A stretch of DNA of 64,000 nucleotides from Streptomyces echinatus (GTDB lineage Bacteria > Actinomycetota > Actinomycetes > Streptomycetales > Streptomycetaceae): NCBI RefSeq assembly GCF_014203595.1, contig NZ_JACHJK010000001.1, forward strand, positions 966,766 to 1,030,765. Direction: 5' to 3'. Positions within the stretch are counted from its first letter, which is position 1; every line of letters begins with the position of its first letter. The notes beneath the pieces are model-generated. The model searched no databases, had not been told where the DNA came from, and worked only from the letters and a program-made list of their open reading frames with translations. Shown in pieces: positions 43,377 through 51,919 of the stretch. The position numbers were made by a program, and so were the translations under genes.

Positions 43377-44568
43377 GCACCAGCGCCTGCCCGGCGACGA
43401 CCAGCAGCACCTGTTCGCACTCCGCCGCGAACACCGCGTTCAGCCGCCCGAGTTCATCCCGGTACCGGCGGCCGGACGCGGTCGCCGGCACGATCCCGGA
43501 GCCCACTTCGTTGGAGACGGCCACCACGGTCCGCCGGGTGGCGCGCACGGCGTCCGCCAGCTCCCGCACCCGCTCCCGCAGCGCCTTCTCGCCCCCGCCC
43601 GCCCACTCCGCGTCGTCCCACGCCCCGACGGAGTCCATGACGTCCGTCAGCCACAGCGACAGGCAGTCGATCAGCAGCGGAGGGCCGTCCTCCGCCAGCA
43701 GCGGCACCAGGTCCGTCGTCTCCGTCGTACGCCACGACCCCGGCCGCCGCTCCCGGTGCGCGGCCACCCGGTCCGCCCACTCGGTGTCCCCGCCGCGCGT
43801 GCCGCCCGTCGCCACGTACAGCACGTCCGGGAACGTCTCCAGCCGCCGCTCGGCCTCCACCGACTTGCCCGAGCGGGCCCCGCCCAGCACCAGCGTCCGG
43901 CGCGGCACGTCCGGCACCTCCTCGTACGCCCCGACCGCGAGCGTCGTACCGTCCGGCACCGCCCGCGCCCCGGCCGCCGCGAGCCGGCGCCGCAACTCCG
44001 GGCCGGGCGGCACGTCGTGGTCGAGATGGACCGCGAGGACGTCCGTCGTGGGGCCCGCCGAGCCGACCGCGCGCAGCCGGGCGAGGGCGTCGGGCCGGCT
44101 CACGACGTCCGCCAGGACCATGTCGTACGCCTCCGCCGTCGCCTCCTCCAGGCCGGCCGGCGCCCCGCCCGGCGGCAGATACAGCAGCCGCTGCCCGTCC
44201 GGCCCGGTCACCGCGTACCCGGTGCCGCCCGCGTCCATCGCCACCGCCCGCACCCGATGCCCCGTCAGCAGCGCCAACTCCCGGCCGTCCGGCACCCGGC
44301 CGGGCTGCGGCAGCCCGGCCGGCACCTCCACCGCGGGACCGTCGTGCGGATGCGACAGCAGCACCTGCCGTACCCCGCCGAGCGAATGCCCGGCGCGCGC
44401 CGCCGCGAACGCCGCGCCCGGCGTCAGGTCGAGCAGCAGCGTGCCGTCCACGAGCACCGCGGTCGCGGCCCGCGCGTCCGGCCCGAACGCGGTCGCGCAG
44501 GCGGCACAGGAACAGTCGGGGCGAGGCAGTCCCGCGGGGGCACCGGTACCGAGCAGAGTGATTTCCAC
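43366..44568 (-). CDS. cobU: PhnP-like/CobU fusion: adenosylcobinamide kinase/guanylyltransferase
   Basis: A 400-aa two-domain protein. Residues 1-215 resemble the metallo-beta-lactamase-fold phosphodiesterase PhnP, including the Cys-rich N-terminal motif (Cys19, Cys21, Cys24), but HxHxDH is reduced to SHPHDGPA, so activity is doubtful. Residues 222-400 are CobU: P-loop GGARSGKS (229-236), then DCLSLWLTDVM and VAVSNEVGSGIVP. CobU phosphorylates adenosylcobinamide and adds GMP, giving the substrate of CobS. The GTG at 44568 begins VEITLLGTGAP. It diverges from a small gene by 78 bases. Confidence 0.9.
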   Translation of the reverse strand: MEITLLGTGAPAGLPRPDCSCAACATAFGPDARAATAVLVDGTLLLDLTPGAAFAAARAGHSLGGVRQVLLSHPHDGPAVEVPAGLPQPGRVPDGRELALLTGHRVRAVAMDAGGTGYAVTGPDGQRLLYLPPGGAPAGLEEATAEAYDMVLADVVSRPDALARLRAVGSAGPTTDVLAVHLDHDVPPGPELRRRLAAAGARAVPDGTTLAVGAYEEVPDVPRRTLVLGGARSGKSVEAERRLETFPDVLYVATGGTRGGDTEWADRVAAHRERRPGSWRTTETTDLVPLLAEDGPPLLIDCLSLWLTDVMDSVGAWDDAEWAGGGEKALRERVRELADAVRATRRTVVAVSNEVGSGIVPATASGRRYRDELGRLNAVFAAECEQVLLVVAGQALVLRG

Positions 44569-44646
44569 GGACCGATTTTCGCCTGTCCCGGCAGGTCTTG
44601 CGCTTCCGGCTAGGCTGCCAGCAGTGTCGGATCGAAGGAGGCCCAC

Positions 44647-44856
44647 ATGACGGCATGGACGTGGCGGTTCGAGAAGGCCGACGGGACGGAGGTCCAGCCG
44701 GCGGTGCTGCCCGAGGAGTTCACCACCCAGGGGGACGCCGAGTCCTGGATCGGTGAGCACTGGAAGTCACTGCAGGAGGGCGGGGCCGACCAGGTGCGGC
44801 TGTTCGAGGAGAGCACCGAGATCTACGGCCCGATGAGCCTGCACGCCGACGCGTGA
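44647..44856 (+). CDS. Small conserved protein, 69 aa
   Basis: A short acidic protein (MTAWTWRFEKADGTEVQPAV..., ending near SLHADA) with Trp-rich start and excellent codon bias, preceded by GAAGGAGGCCC. I recall similar small proteins in most Streptomyces beside cobalamin genes, without a known function. It is divergent from the CobU fusion and ends at a perfect hairpin. Confidence 0.8.
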   Translation: MTAWTWRFEKADGTEVQPAVLPEEFTTQGDAESWIGEHWKSLQEGGADQVRLFEESTEIYGPMSLHADA

Positions 44857-44871
44857 CCCGTCAGGAGGCGG

Positions 44872-44895
44872 CGTGAGGAGGACCCCCTCCTCACG
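44872..44895. terminator. Bidirectional terminator
   Basis: A perfect 10-bp stem (CGTGAGGAGG/CCTCCTCACG) with a 4-base loop between the small 69-aa gene and the convergent HtrA gene. Confidence 0.75.
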
Positions 44896-44908
44896 GCTCG
44901 CCCGGCCC

Positions 44909-45982
44909 TCACTGCTCGCCCAGCGTCACCTCGACCGTCTTCCCGGTACCGTCGCGCTGGTACGTCACCGAGGTCCGCCGGCCGGGCCGCTCCGCCGCCA
45001 GCGCCTCGGAGAGCGAGGTGACGGTGGTGACGGGCCGGTCGCCCAGCCTGGTGATGATGTCACCGGGGCGCAGGCCGGCCCGGTCGGCCGCGTCGCCGCC
45101 GCGGACGCTGACCACGGCGGCCCCGGCCGGCTGGTAGCCGTCGTCCAGGACCGTCCGCCCGGTCACCCCGAGAGCCGCCCGCCCGGAGTCGACGACCTTG
45201 CCATGTCTGACGATCTGGTCGGCGACCGTCCGCACCATCGACGCCGGGATCGCGAACCCGATGCCGGCCGCCGCGCTGCCCCCGAGGCCCGGGTCGGCCG
45301 CCGCGAGCGTCGGGATGCCGATCACCCGCCCGTCGAGATCGACCAGGGCGCCGCCGCTGTTGCCCGGGTTGATCGCGGCCGACGTCTGCACCATGTTCGC
45401 GATCGTCGCGCCCGTACCGCCGCTCGAACCGCCCTCGCTGACGGTCCGTCCGGTCGCCGAGACGATGCCCTGGGTCACGCTGGACGACAGCCCGAGCGGC
45501 GACCCCATGGCCAGCACGATGTGGCCGACCTCCACCTTCTCGGAGTCCCCGAACACCGCCGGTCTCAGCCCGTCCGGCACCTCGTCCAGCTTGACCACGG
45601 CGAGGTCCTGCTCGGGGTAGGAGTGGACCAGGCTCGCGGTGAGCGGCTCCTCGCTGCTGGCCGTGGTCACCCGGAAGGTCTTCTCCGCCCCGACCACGTG
45701 CGCGTTGGTGACGATGTGCCCCTTGTCGTCGTACACCACCCCGGAGCCCAGGTCGTGACTCGCCTGGATCTGCACGACCGACGGCAGGACCTCCTTGATG
45801 ACCCGCTGGTACCGGCCCTGCAGATCGGCCGCGGCCACCGGCGCGGCCGCCCGGGTGTCCGTGTCCCGCCCGGCCCGGGCGCCGGGGACGGCGCAGCCCG
45901 CGGCGAGCGCCGTGCAGCACAGCAGCGCGGCTGAGAAGACGGCCGCCCGGAGGGAACGCGCACGGGGAGGGGAAGCGTCCAT
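44909..45982 (-). CDS. HtrA/DegP-type serine protease with PDZ domain, lipoprotein
   Basis: A 357-aa exported protease. A signal peptide ends in the lipobox LAAGC (Cys30), so it should be anchored to the membrane outside the cell. The trypsin-like domain shows the triad His in VTNAHVVG, Asp in PEQDLAVVKL and Ser in NPGNSGGALV. A PDZ domain follows (about 255-357, with GLRPGDIITRLGDRPV). It probably acts in quality control of exported proteins. It is read toward the small gene; the methyltransferase gene lies 56 bases upstream on the same strand. Confidence 0.93.
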   Translation of the reverse strand: MDASPPRARSLRAAVFSAALLCCTALAAGCAVPGARAGRDTDTRAAAPVAAADLQGRYQRVIKEVLPSVVQIQASHDLGSGVVYDDKGHIVTNAHVVGAEKTFRVTTASSEEPLTASLVHSYPEQDLAVVKLDEVPDGLRPAVFGDSEKVEVGHIVLAMGSPLGLSSSVTQGIVSATGRTVSEGGSSGGTGATIANMVQTSAAINPGNSGGALVDLDGRVIGIPTLAAADPGLGGSAAAGIGFAIPASMVRTVADQIVRHGKVVDSGRAALGVTGRTVLDDGYQPAGAAVVSVRGGDAADRAGLRPGDIITRLGDRPVTTVTSLSEALAAERPGRRTSVTYQRDGTGKTVEVTLGEQ

Positions 45983-46038
45983 GTCCCGAGTCTCACCGCG
46001 CGGTGATCACCCGTCCCGTGCTGTTGCCCCGAACGGGC

Positions 46039-46827
46039 TCAGCCCCTCACCCCGCACAGATGCAGCAGCGCCGCCACCCTGCGGTAGGGGTCCGTGCGCC
46101 CGGCCCGCTCCTCGACCGCGAGCAGCGTCCTCAGGTCCTCCGGTATCGGCGCGTCGTCGGCCGCCGTGTCCGTGAAGACCCGGACGCCGTACCAGGCGTG
46201 CAGGGGGGCGGCGATGCCGTCGAGCGTGGCGGCGAGGGCCGTGAGCCGGTCGGCGCGGACGTCGAGGCCGAGGCGGTTGCGGTAGGCGGTGGTGTCGAAG
46301 GCGGCCAGGGCGCCCGCCCAGTCACCGCCGAGACCCGGCCGCACGGCGAGCGCGTCGCCGTTGCGGACCAGGAGGGAGAGCAGACCACCGGGGGCCAGCA
46401 CCCGGGCCAGACCCGCCACCAGCGGGTCGGGCTCCTCGACGTACATCAGGACCCCGTGGCACAGCACCACGTCGAAGCTGCCCGGCAGGAAGTGCACACC
46501 GGTGTCCCGCCCGTCGCCCTGCACCAGCCGGACCCGCTTGCGGATGCCGTCCGGCTCCCGGGCCACGGCCTCACGGGCGGCGGCGATCATCGTCGGATCC
46601 TGCTCGACCCCGGTCACCTGGTGGCCGAGCCGGGCCAGCCGCAACGCCTGCGTGCCCTGGCCCGTGCCCACGTCGAGCACGCGCAGCCGCTGCCCGACCG
46701 GGAACCGCCCGGCTATCTGCTCGTCCAGCTGCCGGGCCACCAGCTCCTGGCGTACGACGTCACGCAGCCCGCCCAGCCCGTTCAGCCACCTATCGGCCGC
46801 ACCCCCGGCGAAAGCGTCAGCGCTCAG
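46039..46827 (-). CDS. Class I SAM-dependent methyltransferase, apparent CTG start
   Basis: A 262-aa methyltransferase with the SAM loop VLDVGTGQGTQALRLARLGHQVTGVEQD, the acidic QGDGRD and the CHGVLMYVEEPDPLVAGLARVLAPGGLLSLLVRNGD block typical of CmoA/UbiE-like enzymes; substrate unknown. No in-frame ATG, GTG or TTG lies between the upstream DUF3043 coding region and the conserved ADRWLNGLGGLR start. A CTG at 46827 overlaps the DUF3043 stop (CTGA) and has GGAGAG 5-6 bases upstream, so translation probably begins there. A longer frame that runs into the DUF3043 gene starts at 47013 but is unlikely. Confidence 0.82.
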   Translation of the reverse strand: MSADAFAGGAADRWLNGLGGLRDVVRQELVARQLDEQIAGRFPVGQRLRVLDVGTGQGTQALRLARLGHQVTGVEQDPTMIAAAREAVAREPDGIRKRVRLVQGDGRDTGVHFLPGSFDVVLCHGVLMYVEEPDPLVAGLARVLAPGGLLSLLVRNGDALAVRPGLGGDWAGALAAFDTTAYRNRLGLDVRADRLTALAATLDGIAAPLHAWYGVRVFTDTAADDAPIPEDLRTLLAVEERAGRTDPYRRVAALLHLCGVRG

Positions 46828-47423
46828 GGCCGCTCTCCGCGCTTGACCTGCGGTTTCGGCAGCCGGAGCCGACGCATCTGCAGAGAACGCATCAGGGCGT
46901 AGGCGACCGCGCCACGGGTGTTCCCGTCCGGGAAGCGCTCCTTGAGCCGCTTCTTCAGACGGAAGCCGCTGACCGCCGCGTCCAGCACGATCAGCACGAT
47001 CACGATCAGCCACAGCAGCAGGGCGATGCTCTGGATCGCGGGCACCCGCACCACGCTCAGCACCAGGATGACCACGGCGAGCGGCAGGAAGAACTCCGCC
47101 ACGTTGTACCGCGAGTCGACCCAGTTCCGGGCGAACTTGCGGACCGGCCCCTTGTCACGGGCCGGGAGATAGCGCTCGTCCCCGTCGGCCAGCGCCTGGC
47201 GCTGCCTCGCCAGGGCCGTCCGCCGGTCCTCGCGCTGACGCTTCGCGGCCTCCTTGCGGTTGGTCGGGGTACTGGCCACGCTGCGGCGCTGGGACTGGGC
47301 CTCACTGCGCTTGGGCGTGGGCCGACCCTTGGGGGCCTGCGGGTCACGGGTCTGCTTGGAGAGGGTCACCTGCGCCTTGTCGGCGGTCGGGGCCTTCTCT
47401 TCCTTGGCACGGCTACGGAACAC
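46824..47423 (-). CDS. DUF3043 membrane protein
   Basis: A 199-aa protein of the DUF3043 family, conserved in actinobacteria. The N-terminal 110 residues are basic and charged (SRAKEEKAPTADKAQVTL, then KEAAKRQREDRRTALARQRQALADGDERYLPARDKGPVRKFARNWVDSRYNVAEF), followed by two transmembrane helices (about 115-165) and a basic C-terminus (QMRRLRLPKPQVKRGERP). Function unknown. The GTG at 47423 starts the conserved VFRSRAKEEK. Its TGA overlaps the CTG start of the methyltransferase gene. Confidence 0.88.
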   Translation of the reverse strand: MFRSRAKEEKAPTADKAQVTLSKQTRDPQAPKGRPTPKRSEAQSQRRSVASTPTNRKEAAKRQREDRRTALARQRQALADGDERYLPARDKGPVRKFARNWVDSRYNVAEFFLPLAVVILVLSVVRVPAIQSIALLLWLIVIVLIVLDAAVSGFRLKKRLKERFPDGNTRGAVAYALMRSLQMRRLRLPKPQVKRGERP

Positions 47424-47698
47424 AAAACCCAAGGGTACGGGCTGCACCCGCATGGACCCCAGTCCGGTGGGGAACGATCCGGCAACACCGGACGTCTCCA
47501 GAGGAACAGAGGGGACACGCAGAGGGTCTCCGGGTGGGATCACCTACTCCCTACGCCGGAGCGGTACGGTCCGCAGTCGTCCTCGGGGATGAGCGCATCG
47601 CCCCGCGGACAGTGCGGTAATGGAGGCAGGGCCCGTACTGTGGGTTCTGTCGCAGGTTCTGTGAGCTGGAGTCCGTCAGAAGGGGGCGCGCGAAGCCC

Positions 47699-48490
47699 AT
47701 GAGCGGTGTCATGAAGCGTATGGGGATGATCTTCCGCGCGAAGGCGAACAAGGCCCTTGACCGGGCCGAGGACCCGCGCGAGACCCTCGATTACTCCTAC
47801 CAGAAGCAGCTGGAGCTGCTGCAGAAGGTGCGGCGCGGCGTCGCCGACGTGGCGACCAGCCGCAAGCGCCTGGAGCTCCAGCTCAACCAGCTGCAGCAGC
47901 AGTCCACCAAGCTGGAGGACCAGGGCCGCAAGGCGCTCGCCCTCGGCCGTGAGGACCTCGCCCGCGAGGCGCTGTCCCGCCGTGCCGCCCTCCAGCAGCA
48001 GGTCACCGATCTCGAGACGCAGCACGCGACCCTCCAGGGCGAGGAGGAGAAGCTCACCCTGGCGGCCCAGCGCCTCCAGGCCAAGGTGGACGCCTTCCGC
48101 ACGAAGAAGGAGACCATCAAGGCCACCTACACCGCCGCCCAGGCCCAGACCCGCATCGGCGAGGCCTTCTCCGGCATCTCCGAGGAGATGGGCGACGTCG
48201 GCCTCGCCATCCAGCGCGCCGAGGACAAGACCGCCCAGCTCCAGGCCCGGGCCGGCGCCATCGACGAGCTGCTCGCCTCCGGCGCCCTGGACGACCAGTC
48301 CGGCATGCACAAGGACGACATCCAGGCCGAGCTGGACCGGCTCTCCGGTGGTACGGATGTAGAGCTGGAACTGCAGCGCATGAAGGCCGAGCTGGCCGGG
48401 GGCTCCCCGCAGCAGGCCATCGAGGGCGGCACCGGACAGGGGCAGTCCCAGCAGCAGCCGCAGGACACCCCGCGCTTCGACAAGCAGTAG
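47699..48490 (+). CDS. pspA: PspA/IM30 family phage-shock protein
   Basis: A 263-aa coiled-coil protein that assembles on the inner face of the membrane and stabilises it during envelope stress. The amphipathic N-terminal helix (MSGVMKRMGMIFRAKANKALDRAEDP) is followed by the long heptad-repeat helices (about 28-200) typical of PspA/ESCRT-III proteins and a low-complexity Gln/Pro tail. The start at 47699 follows AAGGGGG at a rather long spacing of 12. pspAA follows 33 bases later, forming an operon. Confidence 0.95.
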   Translation: MSGVMKRMGMIFRAKANKALDRAEDPRETLDYSYQKQLELLQKVRRGVADVATSRKRLELQLNQLQQQSTKLEDQGRKALALGREDLAREALSRRAALQQQVTDLETQHATLQGEEEKLTLAAQRLQAKVDAFRTKKETIKATYTAAQAQTRIGEAFSGISEEMGDVGLAIQRAEDKTAQLQARAGAIDELLASGALDDQSGMHKDDIQAELDRLSGGTDVELELQRMKAELAGGSPQQAIEGGTGQGQSQQQPQDTPRFDKQ

Positions 48491-48523
48491 CCCGGCGCCG
48501 GGGCCCGAGCCGAGGAGGCCGAC

Positions 48524-48802
48524 GTGATCGTACGGATCATGGGGGAGGGCCAGGTGAGGCTGGACGACACCCACCTCACCGAGCTGAACAAGCTGGACGA
48601 CGAGCTGCTCGCGGAGATGGAGAGCGGTGACGGCGAGGGCTTCCGCCGCACGCTCACCACTCTCCTGGACGCCGTCCACCGGCTCGGCACCCCGCTGCCG
48701 GACGACTCGCTGGAACCCTCCGAACTGATCCTGCCGTCGCCCGACGCGACGCTGGAGGAGATCCGGGAACTGCTCGGCGACGACGGGCTGATCCCGGGCT
48801 GA
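48524..48802 (+). CDS. pspAA: PspA-associated protein PspAA
   Basis: A 92-aa protein starting with GTG at 48524 (VIVRIMGEGQVRLDD). It belongs to the PspAA family found beside pspA in actinobacteria; the core is the N-terminal IMGEGQVRLDDTHLTELNKLDDELLAEMESGD. It is thought to work with PspA in the envelope-stress response. Its end lies 12 bases from the stop of the convergent DUF3616 gene. Confidence 0.88.
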   Translation: MIVRIMGEGQVRLDDTHLTELNKLDDELLAEMESGDGEGFRRTLTTLLDAVHRLGTPLPDDSLEPSELILPSPDATLEEIRELLGDDGLIPG

Positions 48803-48814
48803 GCCCGTCGCCGG

Positions 48815-50179
48815 TCAGTTCAGGGTGAACCAGGTGGTGCGCGACTTCTGCCACTCCGGGTGCGTGAGGTCCTTGGCCTCGGTGCCGTCGCCGTAGAGGT
48901 CGGCGGCCCCGTCGTCGGTGATCAGCTGTACCCGGGCGCCGGCGGCGGTCAGGTCGGGCACGGACACCACGGACTCCCAGCCGCCCGCGTCCGCCGTCGG
49001 CAGGTCCAGCACCTTCACGGGCCGGTGCCCCGCGACCCCGTCCCAGGAGTACAGGGCGTACGGGGCGCTGTTGTCCTCGGCCGCCCAGGACCCGGCCAGG
49101 ATCAGGTACTGCCCCTGGGCGTTGCGGCGCAGGTCCCGGACGGACAGCCCGCCGAGATCCAGCTCGATCGGCGTACCGACGGCCGCCTTCGTCCCGCGCG
49201 CCACCTGGTCCATGTTCGTGACCGGCACGATCAGCGCCCTCCCGCCGGTCTGCGGCGGCACCAGCGGGGCGCGGAAGCCGACGTAGGCCGTGGTGACGGA
49301 ACCCGGGGCGAACTCGAGCCCCTCGACGTTGAAGCCGTCCACCTGCTTCGGGGCCCGCCCGGCGGCCGTCGCGGCGGCGAAGCCGTACCGGTCGCCGTTC
49401 GCCTCGTCCCAGGCCACCAGGTCGTCGCGCAGCCGGTGCCCGGCGGTGCCGAAGGCCAGCTGGGTGGCGGCGCCCGAGCCGGAGACGGTCGTCGTGAACA
49501 CGGTGTTGCGGTCCGGCTTGTACTCGCCGTCCTTGTTGTTGCCCAGCGAGCCCGTCCAGTAGATCGTGTTCCCGGCGCGCGCCGCGCCCTCGATGTCCAC
49601 CTCCTTGCCGGCGCCGAGCGCCCCGTCCAGGTCCCAGCTGCGCACCGGCGCGCCGGAGGCCGCACCGTCGTACAGGCGCAGGGTGTTGTCCTCGTCGTTG
49701 GCGACGAGGACGTAGCCGCCGCCGGCGTCGACGGCCGCGGAGGCGTCCGAGGCACCGGTCAGATAGCGGGCGTCGGCACCGTGCTGGACGGCGGGGGACG
49801 CCGCGTAGTGCAGGGTCGTGGTGGCGGTCTTGCCGCCGAGGCCGGTCACCTTCAGCGTGAGGTCGGTGTAGCCGCGGGCGTGCGCGGTGACGGCGACGGT
49901 GCGGCTGCCGCCGGTTCCGGTGACGTGTACGTCGGCGGGGGCGGCCACGCCGCTCGCGCTGCTTCTGGTCGCGGTGACCGTCAGCGCGGAGGCGTCCGCG
50001 CCGCTCTGGGCGACGGTCACGGTGACGGTGGGGTCGCCGGTGCCGTCGACGGCGCCGGACAGGTAGCCGGTCGACAGCTTGATCGTGGGGGTGCCGTAGG
50101 AGGCGGCGTGGGCGGGGAGCGCGGCGGCGGACAGGAGGGTGAGAGCGGCGACGGCCCAGAGCGGTGAACGGCGGCGCAT
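48815..50179 (-). CDS. Secreted DUF3616 beta-propeller-like protein
   Basis: A 454-aa exported protein with a Sec signal peptide (MRRRSPLWAVAALTLLSAAALPAHA-A, about 25). An N-terminal Ig-like region (about 27-125, PTVTVTVAQSGADASALTVTAT) is followed by a domain of repeated beta-strands with Asp-rich loops (VDAGGGYVLVANDEDNTLRLYDG, VEGLEFAPGSVTTAYVGFRAPLVPP) matching the DUF3616 family, probably a beta-propeller. Function unknown; such proteins act outside the cell. The ATG at 50179 follows AAAGG and begins the signal peptide. Confidence 0.85.
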   Translation of the reverse strand: MRRRSPLWAVAALTLLSAAALPAHAASYGTPTIKLSTGYLSGAVDGTGDPTVTVTVAQSGADASALTVTATRSSASGVAAPADVHVTGTGGSRTVAVTAHARGYTDLTLKVTGLGGKTATTTLHYAASPAVQHGADARYLTGASDASAAVDAGGGYVLVANDEDNTLRLYDGAASGAPVRSWDLDGALGAGKEVDIEGAARAGNTIYWTGSLGNNKDGEYKPDRNTVFTTTVSGSGAATQLAFGTAGHRLRDDLVAWDEANGDRYGFAAATAAGRAPKQVDGFNVEGLEFAPGSVTTAYVGFRAPLVPPQTGGRALIVPVTNMDQVARGTKAAVGTPIELDLGGLSVRDLRRNAQGQYLILAGSWAAEDNSAPYALYSWDGVAGHRPVKVLDLPTADAGGWESVVSVPDLTAAGARVQLITDDGAADLYGDGTEAKDLTHPEWQKSRTTWFTLN

Positions 50180-50406
50180 GGGGTGCCTTTCGTCGACGGG
50201 AGGATGTCGAGGAGGAGGCTGGGCGCGTTCGGCCAACGGCGCCTGACGACCGGCGGTCGGCCGGCCGACGGGGCACCTGACAGGCGACGTCGCACCCAGT
50301 TTCCGGGGCGGGCGCGGTCACGGCTACCGCCCATTCTCCCCGCCGCGTCCCTTCCCCGCGCTTCCTGGCGGCGGCCACCGTGTGTGGGGGCCGTTGTGGT
50401 CGGGTG

Positions 50407-50455
50407 GCTGCGGGTGCGTCGTGGCTGGTCGCGCAGTTCCCCGCGCCCCTGGGGA
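50407..50455. repeat. Dispersed GC-rich intergenic repeat, copy B
   Basis: It runs from GGGTGCGTCGTGGCTGGTCG to CCCCGCGCCCCTGGGGAG and matches copy A at 36788-36840 over most of its length. It lies upstream of the kinase gene, whereas copies A and C lie between convergent genes. Confidence 0.65.
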
Positions 50456-50589
50456 GTTGGGGGTGGGGTCGGTTTTGGGGTGGGCGTTGGGTGGGGGCCG
50501 TTGCGGTCGGGCCCGCGTAGCTGCGGGCAGTCGTGCCGCTGGGGCGGCACGGGTGGGCGCAGCGGCACCCCGCCGGCGCGGGCGAGCCA

Positions 50590-50643
50590 CCCCGCCTGGG
50601 GCCCGGACCCCGCCTGCGGCCCGGGCCCCGCCTGCGGCCTGCG
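50590..50643. repeat. Three tandem 18-bp repeats
   Basis: The unit CCCCGCCTGCGGCCCGGG recurs three times (50590-50607, 50608-50625, 50626-50643) with one to three mismatches, about 60 bases before the kinase start. Confidence 0.8.
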
Positions 50644-50701
50644 CGGCCCCTCGTCGCAGGGGACTTGCTGTCGGCCCGGAGCCGAACCGTACTGTTCCTA
50701 C

Positions 50702-51919
50702 GTGAGCACTCTCGAACGTGCCCGGTGCAGCCTCCGGGCCCACCCGCTGGCGCTGGACGCGGCCATCGCGGCGGGCGTGCTGGTCTGCATGGTCGCGGGT
50801 TCCTTCGTCGTGCCCCGCGGCGAGCACGGCGTCACCTGGGGCGTCCGCACTCCCGCCGTCCTCAGCCTGCTCCTCATGGTGGCCGGCGCGGCGGCGCTCG
50901 TCTTCCGCCGCCGTGCCCCCCGCACGGTCCTCGCGGTCACCGGCACGGTCTCCCTGGTCGAGCTGGTCACCAGCGACCCGCGCGCCCCGGTCGCCATGTC
51001 CGCCGTCGTCGCCCTGTACACCGTCGCCGCGACCACCGACCGCCCCACCACCTGGCGTCTCGGCCTGCTCACCATGACCGTGCTGACGGCCGCCGCCATG
51101 CTCGCCGGCCCGCTGCCCTGGTACGCCCAGGAGAACCTCGGCGTCCTCGCCTGGACCGGGATCGGCGCCACCGCGGGCGACGCCGTACGCAGCCGCCGCG
51201 CGGTCGTCCAGGCCATCAGGGACCGCGCCGAACGCGCCGAACGCACCCGCGAGGAGGAGGCCCGCCGCCGGGTCGCCGAGGAACGGCTGCGCATCGCCCG
51301 TGATCTGCACGACGTCGTCGCCCACCACATCGCCCTGGTGAACGTGCAGGCCGGCGTCGCCGCCCATGTCATGGACAAGCGGCCCGACCAGGCCAAGGAG
51401 GCCCTCGCGCACGTCCGCGAGGCCAGCCGCAGCGCGCTGAACGAGCTGCGCGCCACGGTCGGCCTGCTCCGCCAGTCCGGCGACCCCGAGGCGCCCACCG
51501 AGCCCGCCCCGGGCCTGAGCCGCCTGGAGGAACTGGCCGACACCTTCCGCAGCGCGGGCCTGCCGGTGGCCGTCGCCCGCGCGGACCAGGGCACCGAACT
51601 GCCCGCCGCCGTCGACCTGGCCGCCTACCGGATCGTCCAGGAGGCCCTGACCAACGTGCAGAAGCACGCGGGCCCCGAGGCCAGGGCCGAGGTGAGCGTG
51701 GTGCGCGCCGGAGCCGGCATGGAGGTCACCGTCCTCGACGACGGCCCCGGAAAGCCCGGCGGGCCCGAGGCGGGCGGCGGGCACGGGCTGCTCGGGATGC
51801 GTGAGCGGGTCACCGCCCTCGGCGGCACCCTGACCACCGGACCCCGCTACGGCGGCGGCTTCCGCGTCCATGCGATCCTGCCGGTCAAGACGACGACGGC
51901 CCAGGGGGAGTCCGCATGA
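50702..51919 (+). CDS. Two-component sensor histidine kinase (HisKA_3/NarL type)
   Basis: A 405-aa kinase with an N-terminal membrane part of about five or six hydrophobic helices (residues 15-160, with little extracytoplasmic sequence), a short coiled segment, the dimerisation/phospho-acceptor motif RIARDLHDVVAHHIALVNVQAG with His203, and a C-terminal ATPase domain ending in GHGLLGMRERVTALGG. It should phosphorylate the regulator encoded next. The signal is unknown. The GTG at 50702 is chosen because the frame upstream is non-coding; no ribosome site is seen, so the mRNA may be nearly leaderless. The stop overlaps the regulator start (ATGA). Confidence 0.93.
   Translation: MSTLERARCSLRAHPLALDAAIAAGVLVCMVAGSFVVPRGEHGVTWGVRTPAVLSLLLMVAGAAALVFRRRAPRTVLAVTGTVSLVELVTSDPRAPVAMSAVVALYTVAATTDRPTTWRLGLLTMTVLTAAAMLAGPLPWYAQENLGVLAWTGIGATAGDAVRSRRAVVQAIRDRAERAERTREEEARRRVAEERLRIARDLHDVVAHHIALVNVQAGVAAHVMDKRPDQAKEALAHVREASRSALNELRATVGLLRQSGDPEAPTEPAPGLSRLEELADTFRSAGLPVAVARADQGTELPAAVDLAAYRIVQEALTNVQKHAGPEARAEVSVVRAGAGMEVTVLDDGPGKPGGPEAGGGHGLLGMRERVTALGGTLTTGPRYGGGFRVHAILPVKTTTAQGESA

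Larger units (their letters stand above)
50180..50701. other. Gene-free divergent stretch with repeats
   Basis: This 522-bp gap separates the leftward DUF3616 gene from the rightward sensor kinase gene. It holds repeat copy B (50407-50455), a second palindromic module with GCCGCTGGGGCGGC (about 50540-50553) and three tandem 18-bp units (50590-50643). No coding frame is convincing. Both promoters must lie at the outer ends; no clear sites are seen. Confidence 0.5.

Noticed and set aside
46828..47013. N-terminal extension of the methyltransferase frame to 47013
   Set aside because: It overlaps the DUF3043 coding region almost entirely, lacks homology and has codon use of an out-of-frame shadow.
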